Shown one piece after another: positions 1-10,455 of a stretch of 33,740 nucleotides of DNA. The DNA comes from Conidiobolus incongruus B7586. Lineage: Eukaryota > Entomophthoromycota > Entomophthoromycetes > Entomophthorales > Conidiobolaceae. Under the pieces are notes generated by a model. The model ran no database searches, was not told the origin of the DNA, and worked only from the letters and a program-made list of their open reading frames with translations. Every line of letters begins with the position of its first letter. Positions within the stretch are counted from its first letter, which is position 1. The stretch lies in NCBI GenBank assembly GCA_000697335.1, contig JNEM01013340.1, positions 1 through 33,740 of the forward strand, in the 5' to 3' direction. Both the position numbers and the translations under genes were made by a program.

Positions 1-689
1 AATTAAACTTTAAATTAAAATGAGTTACTGATATATTAAAATTTATATTAGATAGTGTTAATATACTATAATATTAATAGAATATAGTTTTAATTTTAAG
101 AATAATGAAAAAAAAATAGTAAAAATTGAAAAAAAACCTAGTTTATTAAATAATTCAATATTATTTATATAATTCATTTAATTATAAAAGTATAAATTAA
201 TTATAAAATTTATAGTTAATTGAATTATATAGAAATATATATAAGAATTTAAAGAACTAGTTTCTTAACACTTATAATTTAATTAAAACTTGAAAAAAAT
301 TAGAGTAACTATTGTGAAATAGAATATACTAAGGTATAATTAAAAACTAAAGCTTATAATAAATTATTATAATTAATAAATCTTGATTTTTTTTGTATAA
401 TCCTTTACTAAAATATAAATTAAAGTGTTAAATTAAGTTAAATTAACTCTCTCTACAAATTCCTTTAAATAAATATTTTATTAATAAGTAAATAATAATT
501 ATTATAATAGATTATAATAATATATATTATTTTTATTTTGTTTTTAAAAAAGATTAATCAATATTTAACTTTATATCATTTTTAAATAAAACTATTTTAA
601 ATTAGTATTCTTAATATAATTTAAAAAAACCTATTATTTTTTATAATAATTATAAAATATATAAATCTAAAGTTGTAAAAAACTTACTA

Positions 690-1018
690 ATTAAAAATAA
701 CTAGAAAAAACTACCATATTTAATATATTCTTTAGATTATAACTTATGTAATTATAATTATTTTAGGTAATTAAAGAACTAGCTTATAAGAAAGAAAATT
801 TCTATAAGAAAATTTAATTAATTAGTAAAACATCAAATTTTAATCTTTAAAAAAATCATTATTTAGGTATTAGATCTTTCTTAAAAATATAACAAAAAGT
901 TATTAGAAATAAAAGAAATAATTAATTTTAAATTATATATCTATTTCTATTTTTTATATATTAAAATATATATTTTTTCAATTACAAAAAATTCCCTTTA
1001 TTTAAATTACAAAGTAAT
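690..1018 (+). repeat. dispersed repeat, copy A
   Basis: This segment aligns by eye with three other places in the window (1531-1800, 24731-25068, and 33400-33690 on the minus strand). Shared blocks in order are TAGATTATAACTTATGTAAT, then TTTAGGTATTAGA, then AAAAAATTCCC followed closely by a GTAAT-containing end. The match to the copy at 24731-25068 is the strongest and spans about 330 bp. Weaker similarity may extend left to about 580. No coding frame, terminal inverted repeat or target duplication was recognised, so the class of element is unknown. Confidence 0.6.
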
Positions 1019-1530
1019 AATTTATAAAAATAATAATTTTTAAAACTTTATCATTTTTTATTATATAAGTTATATTAAAAATATAAAAATAAATACTTAA
1101 TATTTTATGAAAATTAAAATCTAAATATTATTGTTAATTTTCCTATTATGAATAAAATAAAAAAAATCAAAATATTTTAAAACTAATTATATAAATAATT
1201 AATATATATTAAAATTTAGATTATAAATAATTAACAAAAATAAGCTTAGGTAAATATAGGTAAAAAAATTATTAAGATATAATCAAAGATCAAAACTTTT
1301 AAAATAAGTTATTAAAATTTATGGATAATAAATCTTTTTATATAATTTCTAATCAAATCATAAAATATTAGTCTAAAATATACCTTTTTAAAAATCTTAG
1401 TAAAAAAATTTTCTATTCTTAAGTTGATAATTATTATTATATTTAATTATAATAATATATAAATTTATTTATTTATTTTTTAAAAGAAATTAAAATAATT
1501 ATAAGTTTTATATTTTATAAAATATTTTTA

Positions 1531-1800
1531 ATTAAAAATAATTAAGAAGTATTGTTATATTCAATATACTAATTAGATTATAACTAGTGTAACTTTAATT
1601 ACTTTCAGTAATTAAAAAAATTGATAAAAAATTTATTTAAACAAATTTACATGATGTGTGGAAAATTAAATTTAGTCTTTAATAAAAAAATTGTTTTTTA
1701 AGTGTTAGAAGTTTGCTAAAAGTTTAGCAAACAGTTATTAATAAGAAAAGTGTTAATTTTATATTTTATATTAATTTTCGTAAATTTATATATAAAAACT
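1531..1800 (+). repeat. dispersed repeat, copy B
   Basis: It carries the same block order as copy A: a TTAGATTATAACTAGTGTAA-like block, then AAGTGTTAGAAG, then a TTATTAATAAGAAAAGTGTT block. It is more diverged than copies A and C at its right end. It alone contains a perfect 10-bp inverted repeat at 1711-1732. The element class is unknown. Confidence 0.5.
1711..1732. repeat. perfect 10-bp inverted repeat (hairpin)
   Basis: The arms GTTTGCTAAA and TTTAGCAAAC are exact reverse complements separated by the two bases AG. The arms contain GC pairs, so this is not simply an AT-run palindrome. It lies inside repeat copy B, and the matching place in the other copies is not palindromic. Confidence 0.7.
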
Positions 1801-2342
1801 ATATTTAAATTTCAAAAGTTATTAATTAAAATTTGGAATAATAAATTAATTTACGGACATTTTTGAAATGATAACTAAATCTTTGTGATTAATATATTTA
1901 AACATTCTGCTCTTTTAATAGACTCTTAATTTGATTAATAGGTTTTAATTCAATAATTAAAATGTAATTCATTTAACATTGATATTATAAGCTTATAAAT
2001 ATAATTGTTGAAATAAATGTATAATTAAATATATATTAATAGTATAATATTTGAATTCAAAATTTATATGTGACTGTTATTTCAATTTCTTAATTATATC
2101 ATTTATTTATTATTGATCAATAATAAAAAAGTAATACAAAGTTGAGAATTAATGTTAAAAATATTTTCTATTATATGTTCGCTGTTTTGGAATTGGGTGA
2201 TGTTAAGTTGGATATTGTGTACATGGTTTAAGATGATATTCGTCCTGCAAAAATAGTGTATTAATGTTATAATTGTTCCGTGTGAGTATCGTGATAATGG
2301 TGTAGATATGTGGTGAAAGGGGGCGAAAAAATAATGCATGGT

Positions 2343-3533
2343 TTAGGAAAAGATCTCCTTCACATTCATCTTCTTGCCCAATTCTCCGAATACACCCCTA
2401 CGTAGTTTGAGACTGTTGAACTTTATGGTGTTCTTGACTTTCGTTATGATGGTAAAGGATTTCACAGGCTTACGCTCGACCATCTGGCCCTCGTTGTTGT
2501 CCAATATCTTGGAATTGCGTTTGGCTTCGTATTCAATAGTACTTACGGGATGAGATCGCTGGGGATTCAGATTGGTGGTTGAGAGTTTGTCAATGGTTCC
2601 AAGCTCAGGGGAGGATTTGCGACGTTCTCTCTGCTGTAGGAAATTTTCCTCTTCTGGTTTTTCTGAAAGTTCTTTGGTAAGAGAGTGCGTGGGATTGGGT
2701 AAGTGACATGACCCTCGCCTTACACGAGCCTTGGGCGCAGGATGTAACTTTGGCACTTTGGGATAGCCTTCTGCATATATGTATTCTGTAGCATCTTCAT
2801 TGGTATTGCTAATGAATAGCAAGTTAGGCATGGATTTGGTTCTGACGCGATTAGAGGTTATTGTAATTTCTTTGGCTATAGCTGCAGTATCTACTTTGCC
2901 ATTAAGTATGGTATCTAGATTGGGCAGCTGAGGTGGATTGGTACCCTTGGTGGGACGTGGGGGGTTAGGTGACTGGAGCAGGGTCCTTCCCTCGGAATCG
3001 ATTTCGATTGTGGAAGGGATTTGCACAGGTTTCAGAAGCTCTGCGAGGGGGATTGTGCTAATTTGGGGATGTGGCGAAATGACTAATTCTGGGGGGTCGT
3101 GGCTGGGGTTGGTGGTGAGTGTGGCTGGTGTAGAGGGATGCGAGTCGTTGCTGAGGTTGGGTACCTGGTCAATCGCTTGGGTAGGTGGTGCTGTAGGAGC
3201 AGCAGATGGGATTTGGATGGGGCTGACTAGGATGGGCTCAGCCAGTTTCATCCATTCCGGCGTCAGTTCTTTGGGACGCTGAACAGGGGTTATTTGAGAT
3301 TTAAACTGCTTGAATTCGGTGCTGAACTGACTGCCTAAATCCAAGTCTTCAATAACTGGAAGAGGCGTAGTTTGAATGGGATTTAGAAGATTGTCCTGAG
3401 CGTTGAGATTGTGGCTGCTGGAGAGCCGTTTTAAGCTCTTGCGAAATGTTTTATTAATATAATCTTTAGCCTGCAAAGATGTGTCGACGAGGGAGTCCCT
3501 CTGGCGATATATGGATTTCACTCTCAAAGTCAT
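2343..3533 (-). CDS. Pro/Ser-rich hypothetical protein with basophilic phosphosite motifs
   Basis: This is an uninterrupted 396-codon frame of clearly higher GC than its surroundings. The first ATG is at 3533; the open frame runs seven codons further upstream without another ATG. I do not recognise a family. The N-terminus (about 1-45) is basic and may be helical. Residues about 90-215 are rich in Pro, Ser and Thr and are probably disordered. The last 40 residues are basic with a KFNSLKLRRGVFGELGKK stretch. Three R-x-x-S sites are visible: RTKS at Ser234, RRGS at Ser275 and RRKS at Ser307. Two of these fit R-x-x-S-x-P, a 14-3-3-type motif (RTKSMP and RRKSSP). No signal peptide or membrane segment is apparent. 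The gene is divergent from the V-ATPase gene, with 1.6 kb between the starts. A regulatory or scaffold role is only a guess. Confidence 0.8.
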   Translation of the reverse strand: MTLRVKSIYRQRDSLVDTSLQAKDYINKTFRKSLKRLSSSHNLNAQDNLLNPIQTTPLPVIEDLDLGSQFSTEFKQFKSQITPVQRPKELTPEWMKLAEPILVSPIQIPSAAPTAPPTQAIDQVPNLSNDSHPSTPATLTTNPSHDPPELVISPHPQISTIPLAELLKPVQIPSTIEIDSEGRTLLQSPNPPRPTKGTNPPQLPNLDTILNGKVDTAAIAKEITITSNRVRTKSMPNLLFISNTNEDATEYIYAEGYPKVPKLHPAPKARVRRGSCHLPNPTHSLTKELSEKPEEENFLQQRERRKSSPELGTIDKLSTTNLNPQRSHPVSTIEYEAKRNSKILDNNEGQMVERKPVKSFTIITKVKNTIKFNSLKLRRGVFGELGKKMNVKEIFS

Positions 3534-5143
3534 GATTAAGTAGGACAGAACCAAAAGATTTAAATAAATAAAAAAATGTATTCAGGAACTAAAACAAGGT
3601 TGCAATCTAAAAGTCGAATGATTCAATTTATAGCTTAAATATGGAAATGCAATTACCAAATGGATAAATTTCCTTAATTCATGATTAAAAACATGTGGTA
3701 AAGATCAGAATAGCCTGAAAATTCTCCTTAAATTGCTTATATTATTAATAAATTTTGCTGGGATTTTACTACGATAATCCTTTTCAAATCATTGAATATT
3801 CCCTATACTATCATTTATTTACATTATTTTATATTGAGTAAAGGAGTTTTTGGTTTTTACTTGATATTTAACTAAATTTGATCTTTTAATGAGTCATATG
3901 ATTGTAATCTTATATTTTGATCCTTTTTCAAACTAATCTGATAAACCTTATTGGAGTATTGTTTGTTTAATCTTGGCCATTTATTGGTCAATTAAAAGTA
4001 AATTATCCAATTGTTATGGTATTTTTGCTGATGTTGAATAAAAGATTAAAAACTTTGATAGTTTTAAAGAATTCCAAGCAATTCCCACATATACATACAA
4101 AATATTAACAAATATTATGTATTAAGGACATAATCAAACAATACATTTTCATTTTGGGGTAAAATAAGTTTTAGTTATTTAAATTACACAATCTCTCTGA
4201 TGTTGATTCTAAATAACTTAAGTTTGGCTAATTATTTCTTTAAATTTAATTAATACTGGAGTTAGAGTTTAGCTCTATAAAATCAGTCAAAAGTGTATAT
4301 TGTTTGATGACATATATAAATATAAAGTTGTTAAATGGTATACATATATATTTTAGATAATTATATGTTATTTATATCGATATGACATTCCACTATCATA
4401 GATTTATTTAATTAAATGTATTAATAGCTTTAACAAAGAATTATATTCAACTATTTTAGACACATCTCTTAACGGAATGTTAGGAGCCAATATTAATTAA
4501 AGGTTAATTTTTAAAATTTTGAAAATTATCAGGAACCCATCAATAATTGAAATTTGATTGAATATTAATTCATTTTTCGGTGATATTATTTAAATATTTG
4601 TAACCTATATTTAAATATTATCATTCTTTATAAGCTTTAAATATCTTTTTAATAATGTATTGGTTTTTTAAAGGGTAAGTAGTTATTAAAATTGAACGAA
4701 TTTTTATGATTATTGACAATATTAAAAGACTGTTAGAGACAGGGTTAATCAAATATATTGAGCCAAGTTTTTTATTTAAAAGTATATAATTACCTTTGAA
4801 ATAATTTTTATAGTGCAGTTTATTGAAATATTGATTTAATAATAGTTATTAAAAATCTATAAAATTTATATCAAATATAATTTTTGTATCAAAATTATAT
4901 AAAATTATTTGATATTTATTATGATTTAATAAGTAGATGATATAAAAGATACATTTGAAAAGAAAATTTCGGTTTAAATCCACATTAAATATGGTCTTAA
5001 TTGAATATGATTTAATAATTAATTCAATTGAAATTGTTTCTTGGTTTTGTTTTATATTCAATTCAAATCTACTTTTAATAATCTTTATCTTCTTTTAATC
5101 ATCTATTAAATAAACACATATTAAAAATAAAAAACAATAAAGA
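3534..5143. other. divergent intergenic region
   Basis: This separates two divergent genes and must hold both promoters. It is less extremely AT-rich between 3560 and 4100 than elsewhere. I see no reliable TATA box, tRNA or coding frame. A 70-codon frame on the minus strand at 4849-5061 is made of AT-driven residues (I, N, K, Y, F) and is not supported. Confidence 0.6.
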
Positions 5144-7677
5144 ATGACTAATTCCAGTCTCTTTCGTTCGGAGGAGATGTCCCTAATTCAATTATACATC
5201 CCTTACGAATTAGCCCCTTCTACCTGTAACTTATTAGGTGAACAAGGGTTAGTAGAATTTCGCGATTTAAATCCAGAAGTGAACGCTTTTCAACGTTCTT
5301 TCGTAGGTGAAATTAGAAGGTTCGTAGAGTTGGAAAGAAAATTAAGATTCTTCCAAAGTCAAATAGATAAAACAGATATTAGAGTTGCCCCTTTGCCTGA
5401 AGTTGGCACTCATACTAGGTTGAGAAGTCCTAGGGAGATTGATGACTTGGCCCAGACTATTACTTTACATGAAAATAGATTATTGGAGCTTAATTCTAGT
5501 TATACTAAGTTGATGAAAAGGAATTTAGAGTTGACTGAATTGAGACATGTTTTGAATGAAGCTGAATCTTTCTTCCAAAGAGTATGTAATTTGATATCTA
5601 TTTTTACGCTGTTTTATTAATTTTATTTGTTTAGGCTGCTTACTCTCAGGATGATGCTTTGCGCTTGACTGATGATACTCCTCTCTTACATGATGTTGAA
5701 TCCAACTTTCAAGAATCTGGAGGCCGCGCTATCAATCTTGGTTTTATTTCTGGTGTTATCCCTCGCTCTAGAATCAATACATTTGAAAGAGTTTTATGGA
5801 GAGCTCTTCGTGGTAACTTGTATATGAACCAAGCTGAAATTCCCGAACCAGTAACTGACCCCAACACTGACGAAGCTATTGAAAAGAATGTATTCGTCAT
5901 CTTCTCTCACGGTCAGGAGGTCCTTAACAAGGCTCGTAAGATCGCTGAGTCTTTGGGTGCTACTTTGTACTCCATTGACGACCATCCTGATGCTAGACAT
6001 CAAGCTATGACTCAAGTCACTAACCGCATCAACGATTTGACTTCCGTTTTATACAACACCAATCACGCTCGTCGTGCCGAGTTGATCCGCATTTCTGAAG
6101 ACTTATTAATGTGGATTGCTATTGTCAAGAAAGAAAAAGCTATCTACCATACTATGAACCTTTTCAACTATGACAATACTCGCCGTTGTCTCATTGCTGA
6201 AGGTTGGACTCCCACCAACTCCTTGGATCAAGTGCAAGCTACCTTGAGACAAGCTGGTGAGAGTGAAAACATGATGGGATCTATCCTTCATGAAGTCAAG
6301 ACCACTCGTACTCCCCCTACTTACCATCGTACCGACAGGTTCACTTCTGGTTTCCAGGCCATCGTCGACTCTTATGGTGTTGCTAAGTATGGTGAAGTCA
6401 ATCCTGGTCTCTTCACCATCATCTCCTTCCCCTTCCTTTTCGCCGTGATGTTTGGTGATATTGGTCACGGTTTTATCACCTTCTTGGTGGCTTTATACTT
6501 GGTCTTGAACGAGAAAAAGCTTGCCAAGGTCAAAGGTGGCGAATTCTTTGGAATGCTTTTTGGAGGTCGTTACATCGTCTTATTAATGGGTCTCTTCTCC
6601 GTCTACACCGGTATTATCTACAACGATATCTTCTCTCGTTCTTTGAACATCTTTGGCTCTGGTTGGAAGTTTTCTACCGCTGAACCTGGTCAAGTCATTA
6701 CCGCTACCAAGACTGGTGTCTATCCCATTGGTATCGATCCTGCCTGGCACGGTTCCGAAAATGCTTTGATCTTCACCAACTCTTACAAGATGAAGATGTC
6801 CATTCTTTTTGGTGTCATCCAGATGACATTTGGTATTTTTTTGAATTATTTCAACTTTAAGCACTTCAACAAAGAGTACAGTATCTATCTTGAACTCATT
6901 CCCCAGTTGATCTTTATGTTAAGTATCTTTGGTTACCTCTGCGTGACTATTATTTACAAGTGGTGCGTGGATTGGTCTCAACTTGGTAACCCTCCCGGTC
7001 TCTTGAATATGCTAATTTACATGTTCTTGCAACCTGGTTCAGTCAAGCCTGAAGATCAATTGTACTCTGGTCAAGCTACAGTCCAAACTTTGTTATTGAT
7101 CCTCGCTCTCCTCTGTGTTCCTATCTTGTTGTTCGGTAAGCCTGCCTACTTGTATATGGAGCATAAGCGCACTGTTGCTGCTGGCTACTCCTCCTTACCT
7201 GGAGGCCATGCTGCCAACGAAGACGGAGCTCCCGCTATCGACGCCGTCGCTCCCGTTGGCGAAGGTTCTCACGACGACCATAGTCACGGCAAAGAATTCC
7301 AATTTGGTGAAGTGATGATCAATCAAGTGATTCACACTATTGAATTCTGTCTTGGTTGTATCTCCAACACTGCTTCCTATCTCCGTCTGTGGGCCTTATC
7401 TCTTGCTCACGCTCAACTTTCCGTCGTCCTTTGGGATATGACACTCGAACCTATCTTTGGATTGACTGGCGTCATCTACTACATTGCACTTCCCATCGCC
7501 GTCGTCTTCTGGTTCATCGCCACCTTAGCCATCTTAATCGGTATGGAAGGTTTGTCTGCTTTCTTGCACGCTCTCCGTCTTCACTGGGTCGAATTTAACA
7601 ACAAATTCTACGCTGGTACCGGTACTATGTTCGCTCCCTTCGATTTTTCCAAGGTCTTAGCTGAAGAAGAATCTTAA
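5144..7677 (+). CDS. VPH1: V-type proton ATPase subunit a (Vo, 100-kDa)
   Basis: This is the membrane subunit of the vacuolar-type H+-ATPase Vo sector, which forms the proton half-channels and acidifies vacuole, endosome or Golgi. Exon 1 is 5144-5581 and exon 2 is 5635-7677, split by a 53-nt phase-0 intron (GTATGT..TTTAG, ATTAAT branch-like site). The product is 826 residues, close to the 840 of yeast Vph1. Residues 1 to about 400 form the cytosolic domain, starting with MTNSSLFRSEEMSLIQLYIP. Membrane segments begin near residue 404. The signature SYLRLWALSLAHAQLS carries the essential arginine at Arg730 (Vph1 R735), and His738, Glu784 and Arg794 match Vph1 H743, E789 and R799. Exon 2 strongly prefers C-ending codons (TTC, ATC, AAC), as expected of a highly expressed gene in an AT-rich genome. 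Whether it serves vacuole (Vph1-like) or Golgi (Stv1-like) cannot be told. Confidence 0.97.
5582..5634 (+). other. intron of the V-ATPase subunit a gene
   Basis: This 53-nt intron starts GTATGT and ends TTTAG. It is very AT-rich and has an ATTAAT sequence at 5616-5621 that could serve as branch site, 14 nt from the acceptor. Removing it joins FFQR to AAYSQDDALRLTDD, restoring the family's reading frame in phase 0. Confidence 0.93.
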
Positions 7678-7730
7678 ATTCATGTTAATTTGATTTAACT
7701 GATTTATACAACTACTTTTAGTTGATTATT

Positions 7731-7736
7731 AATAAA
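7731..7736 (+). terminator. candidate poly(A) signal of the V-ATPase gene
   Basis: A canonical AATAAA hexamer lies 54 nt past the stop codon, followed by a T-rich stretch. In DNA this AT-rich the hexamer is common, so its position is the main support. Confidence 0.4.
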
Positions 7737-7907
7737 ATCTCTTTTGTTTTCACTTCAATATAATTATTTGGATATATTATGTTTTTACGGATTAGTGAGT
7801 TAAAATGTGAATAGTGATAATAGAGTAGAAAAGATAAATTTGAGCAATTATAATCTTGCGGGTCAGAAAATAGGTAAAATTGAATGAATCGATACCTCAT
7901 AATATAA

Positions 7908-7979
7908 GGCTCGATGGTTTAGTGGTATAATTCTCCCTTAGGGTGGGAGAGGTCCTGGGTTCGATTCCCAGTCGAGCCC
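7908..7979 (+). tRNA. tRNA-Pro (AGG)
   Basis: The acceptor arms GGCTCGA (7908-7914) and TCGAGCC (7972-7978) pair perfectly. The anticodon stem CTCCC/GGGAG encloses the loop TTAGGGT with anticodon AGG, which reads CCU (and CCC after inosine modification). The T arm is CTGGG TTCGATT CCCAG. There is no intron and no encoded CCA. An A box (TGGTTTAGTGG) and a perfect B box (GGTTCGATTCC) provide internal Pol III promoters. The gene is identical to the minus-strand gene at 32841-32912. Confidence 0.98.
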
Positions 7980-7984
7980 TTTCC

Positions 7985-7988
7985 TTTT
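7985..7988 (+). terminator. Pol III terminator of tRNA-Pro
   Basis: A TTTT run lies six nt downstream of the discriminator base, the usual Pol III stop. Confidence 0.7.
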
Positions 7989-10020
7989 ATTCATTTCTAT
8001 ATTTTTTATTCTTTATTCAATTTTTTCATCCATATTTTATCTTTTTCATTTTCACTATTTTTTGTCTCTTATTATACACTTTTATTCTTTAAATACCATA
8101 TATTTTTGTGTTTTTAAAATATTTTATAATTTAGTAACAGAATTTTTATAATATTATAATTTTTTGTTAAAAAAATTGTTTTGTTAAATATCAAATATAT
8201 TCACAAGATAAATTCAGATTGAATATAAATAGGATTAGTTGCAGAATTTAATACATTGATGATTATTTTCAAATATTTCCAGGTTTTTCATATTCAATAC
8301 CACTCATTAAAATTGATCGACTTTTGGTATTAAGATAAATTTTATATCATTTGAAATGTTTTTATACTTTCGTGTTAGTCATTAATCGGTAGATATTAAG
8401 TCCACGACAAGTGATGAAAATAGCTAAGAATTGATTAAAATTGGATAATTTTATCATATTTGAATTTGAGTATAATCCATAAATTGCACAGGATCTTGTT
8501 ATAAAAAGTATTGATTAATTATTTACGAATTAACTGAATAGTTTATATTAAAATTTTGACTTATGATTCAAGTTAAATAATTAAATGAAAATCAAAAATA
8601 TCAACAAATATAACTAACCAACATCTCAGTTAAATGAAAATTTATAATTTTATTAAATAATACAATAAATTATATATTTTAAAAATTATTTAATTCTCAA
8701 TACAGAGCTTATTATTTTCTATTTTAAAAATTTTAATCATTCTAATATATATATATATATATATATTATATAACCTTTTTAATATTAAATCTAATATTTA
8801 ATATATTTTATAAACTATATTATTTTGTCAATTTTGATTAAAAAAAATTATTAATTTTCGATATAATTTATGAATTCGAAAAATTTCATAATATATACTA
8901 GGTATAATTAGGTAATATACAAATATAATTATATTTTTATATTAATGAAATCATGAAATATAAATTTTAATGTCAATTAATTAATAATTTTGAGAATAAT
9001 ATAATATTTTTTCATATTAATAAATTCGAATTAATTTGTAAATAATGGTGTTTAAATTATGAATAATATACAATTTGGGATATGCATTAATAAGATATCA
9101 ATATAATGATTCTTTAGACAGGTAGCGAGATTATAATAAAAATATTATGATATTTAGAAATGATCTAAATATATTAACATCATATTTTTCTTTAAACTAT
9201 CTTAATTCCAAAAGAATTTTTTTATTCCGAGATATTCAATTAAATGAAAATAATTTATTTTACAATATAATAAAATTAGTACATTTTATAAAATATAACC
9301 TGAAAACTATGATTTAATGATGAATTGATGTTTTTAGAGAACATATCAAAATTGTATAAGTGATAATCTACTTTTTGACAGAGACGGTTTTTAAAAATTG
9401 TCAGGATCTCAACTGCTCAATCTAAGATTTTACTAATCCGTTTTCTGTGAAATTTTATATTAAGCTCCTTTTAATCATATAATAGCCGATTTTTTAAATT
9501 ATAAACTTTAATTATATTGATTTTTAATTTATATTAAATTCATCGATAAATTGAACTTGTATAAATCATAATACTTTAGACTTTGAATCACTCCTTGTAT
9601 CAAGCAAAAAATTACAAACGGATAATTATTTGTGGAATGAATTTATATTAAATATAAATTTTAAAACAAACAAATTTTATGATTTCACAATGCCATTTTT
9701 TAATAAGAGAAATGAATTGAATAAGTATTAGATGTAATAAGAATATTATAGAATAAAACTGATTAGTAATATAATACTATTAATTAGTAATTCAATAATT
9801 TTTTTTAAAATGATTTATAAACTTTCTGAACAGATAAAATTCAGATTAAGTTAAAAACAAAAATTAAAACCTTTATTAAATTTTTAATCAATGAAACATC
9901 AAAAAAATATAATTAATTTAACCACTACTTGATCATCATCTAGCTTATCACAATGTATACTGATTTCGTATGTCAATTTTTTTCTAGCAAATGTTGAGAA
10001 TTTGGAGTTATAAAATATTA
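7989..10020. other. AT-rich gene-free stretch
   Basis: About 2 kb of AT-rich sequence with no supported coding frame on either strand. It includes an AT dinucleotide run at 8745-8766. Nothing else was recognised. Confidence 0.7.
8745..8766. repeat. (AT)n microsatellite
   Basis: An unbroken run of AT dinucleotides about 22 bases long. Confidence 0.9.
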
Positions 10021-10021
10021 A

Positions 10022-10345
10022 TGACGCGGTGGAACGTCAATTGAAGACCAGAAGAAGGCTAATAAAATTCTGGAAACTCGTCCAAATTTAAGAAAATTCA
10101 AATTACTCTAAATTTGGGGTGGCAGGAATTATGAGCATGGTTTTAACAAGTGGTCATTATGATGGATAGGAATATCAAAATGAATATTCAATATAAAAGT
10201 CATCCATTGGAGATACGAGGATGCAGAATTGAGGTGACTGGAAGCCAACTTAATTGTTACTCAACAACCACTCAATCGCTAGGAGGTTTGAACCAATCAG
10301 TGTGATATTTGGCACGGGGTATCGAATTTGTAATACGTGAAATTA
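10022..10345 (+). promoter_or_regulatory. GC-enriched upstream region of the first GSK3 gene
   Basis: Composition rises sharply above the surrounding desert for about 320 bases, ending about 110 bases before the start codon, yet no long open frame exists on either strand. At its left end are inverted half-sites TGACG (10022-10026) and CGTCA (10035-10039), spaced by 8 nt; each is half of the ATF/CREB site. A CCAAT box (CCAATCAG) lies at 10293-10300, 163 bases from the ATG. The likely reading is a promoter plus 5' untranslated region. A decayed exon or a non-coding RNA cannot be excluded. Confidence 0.45.
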
Positions 10346-10455
10346 TAACATAAAATCAATCATTACAATTAGAATCAAGTACTTTTTATTGTTATTTAAT
10401 ATACGCTATACTTCAATATTTCATATCTTTTATACTCACTGAATATTTTTATTAA

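Larger units (their letters stand above)
1..2342. other. AT-rich gene-free stretch with two repeat copies
   Basis: No convincing coding frame was seen on either strand. The stretch is dominated by A and T homopolymer runs. It contains two copies of a dispersed repeat, listed separately. The last 200 bases or so, next to the end of the 396-residue gene, are less AT-rich and probably hold its 3' untranslated region. Confidence 0.7.

Noticed and set aside
1-2100. Mitochondrial or plasmid origin of the AT-rich DNA
   Set aside because: The window is continuous with nuclear genes that carry spliceosomal introns and Pol III tRNA genes; no mitochondrial gene was seen.
2103-2339. 78-codon frame on the minus strand just after the 396-residue gene
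   Set aside because: Its residues are AT-driven (I, N, H, F) with no domain or signal peptide, and it lies where the 3' untranslated region is expected.
4849-5061. 70-codon minus-strand frame upstream of the V-ATPase gene
   Set aside because: Composed almost wholly of I, N, K, Y, F and L as expected from AT-rich DNA; no support.
5709-7598. Several frames of 60-120 codons inside V-ATPase exon 2, both strands
   Set aside because: Shadows of a strongly conserved coding exon with biased codon use.
7718-7900. 60-codon minus-strand frame between the V-ATPase gene and the tRNA
   Set aside because: Low-complexity AT-driven sequence overlapping the likely V-ATPase 3' untranslated region.
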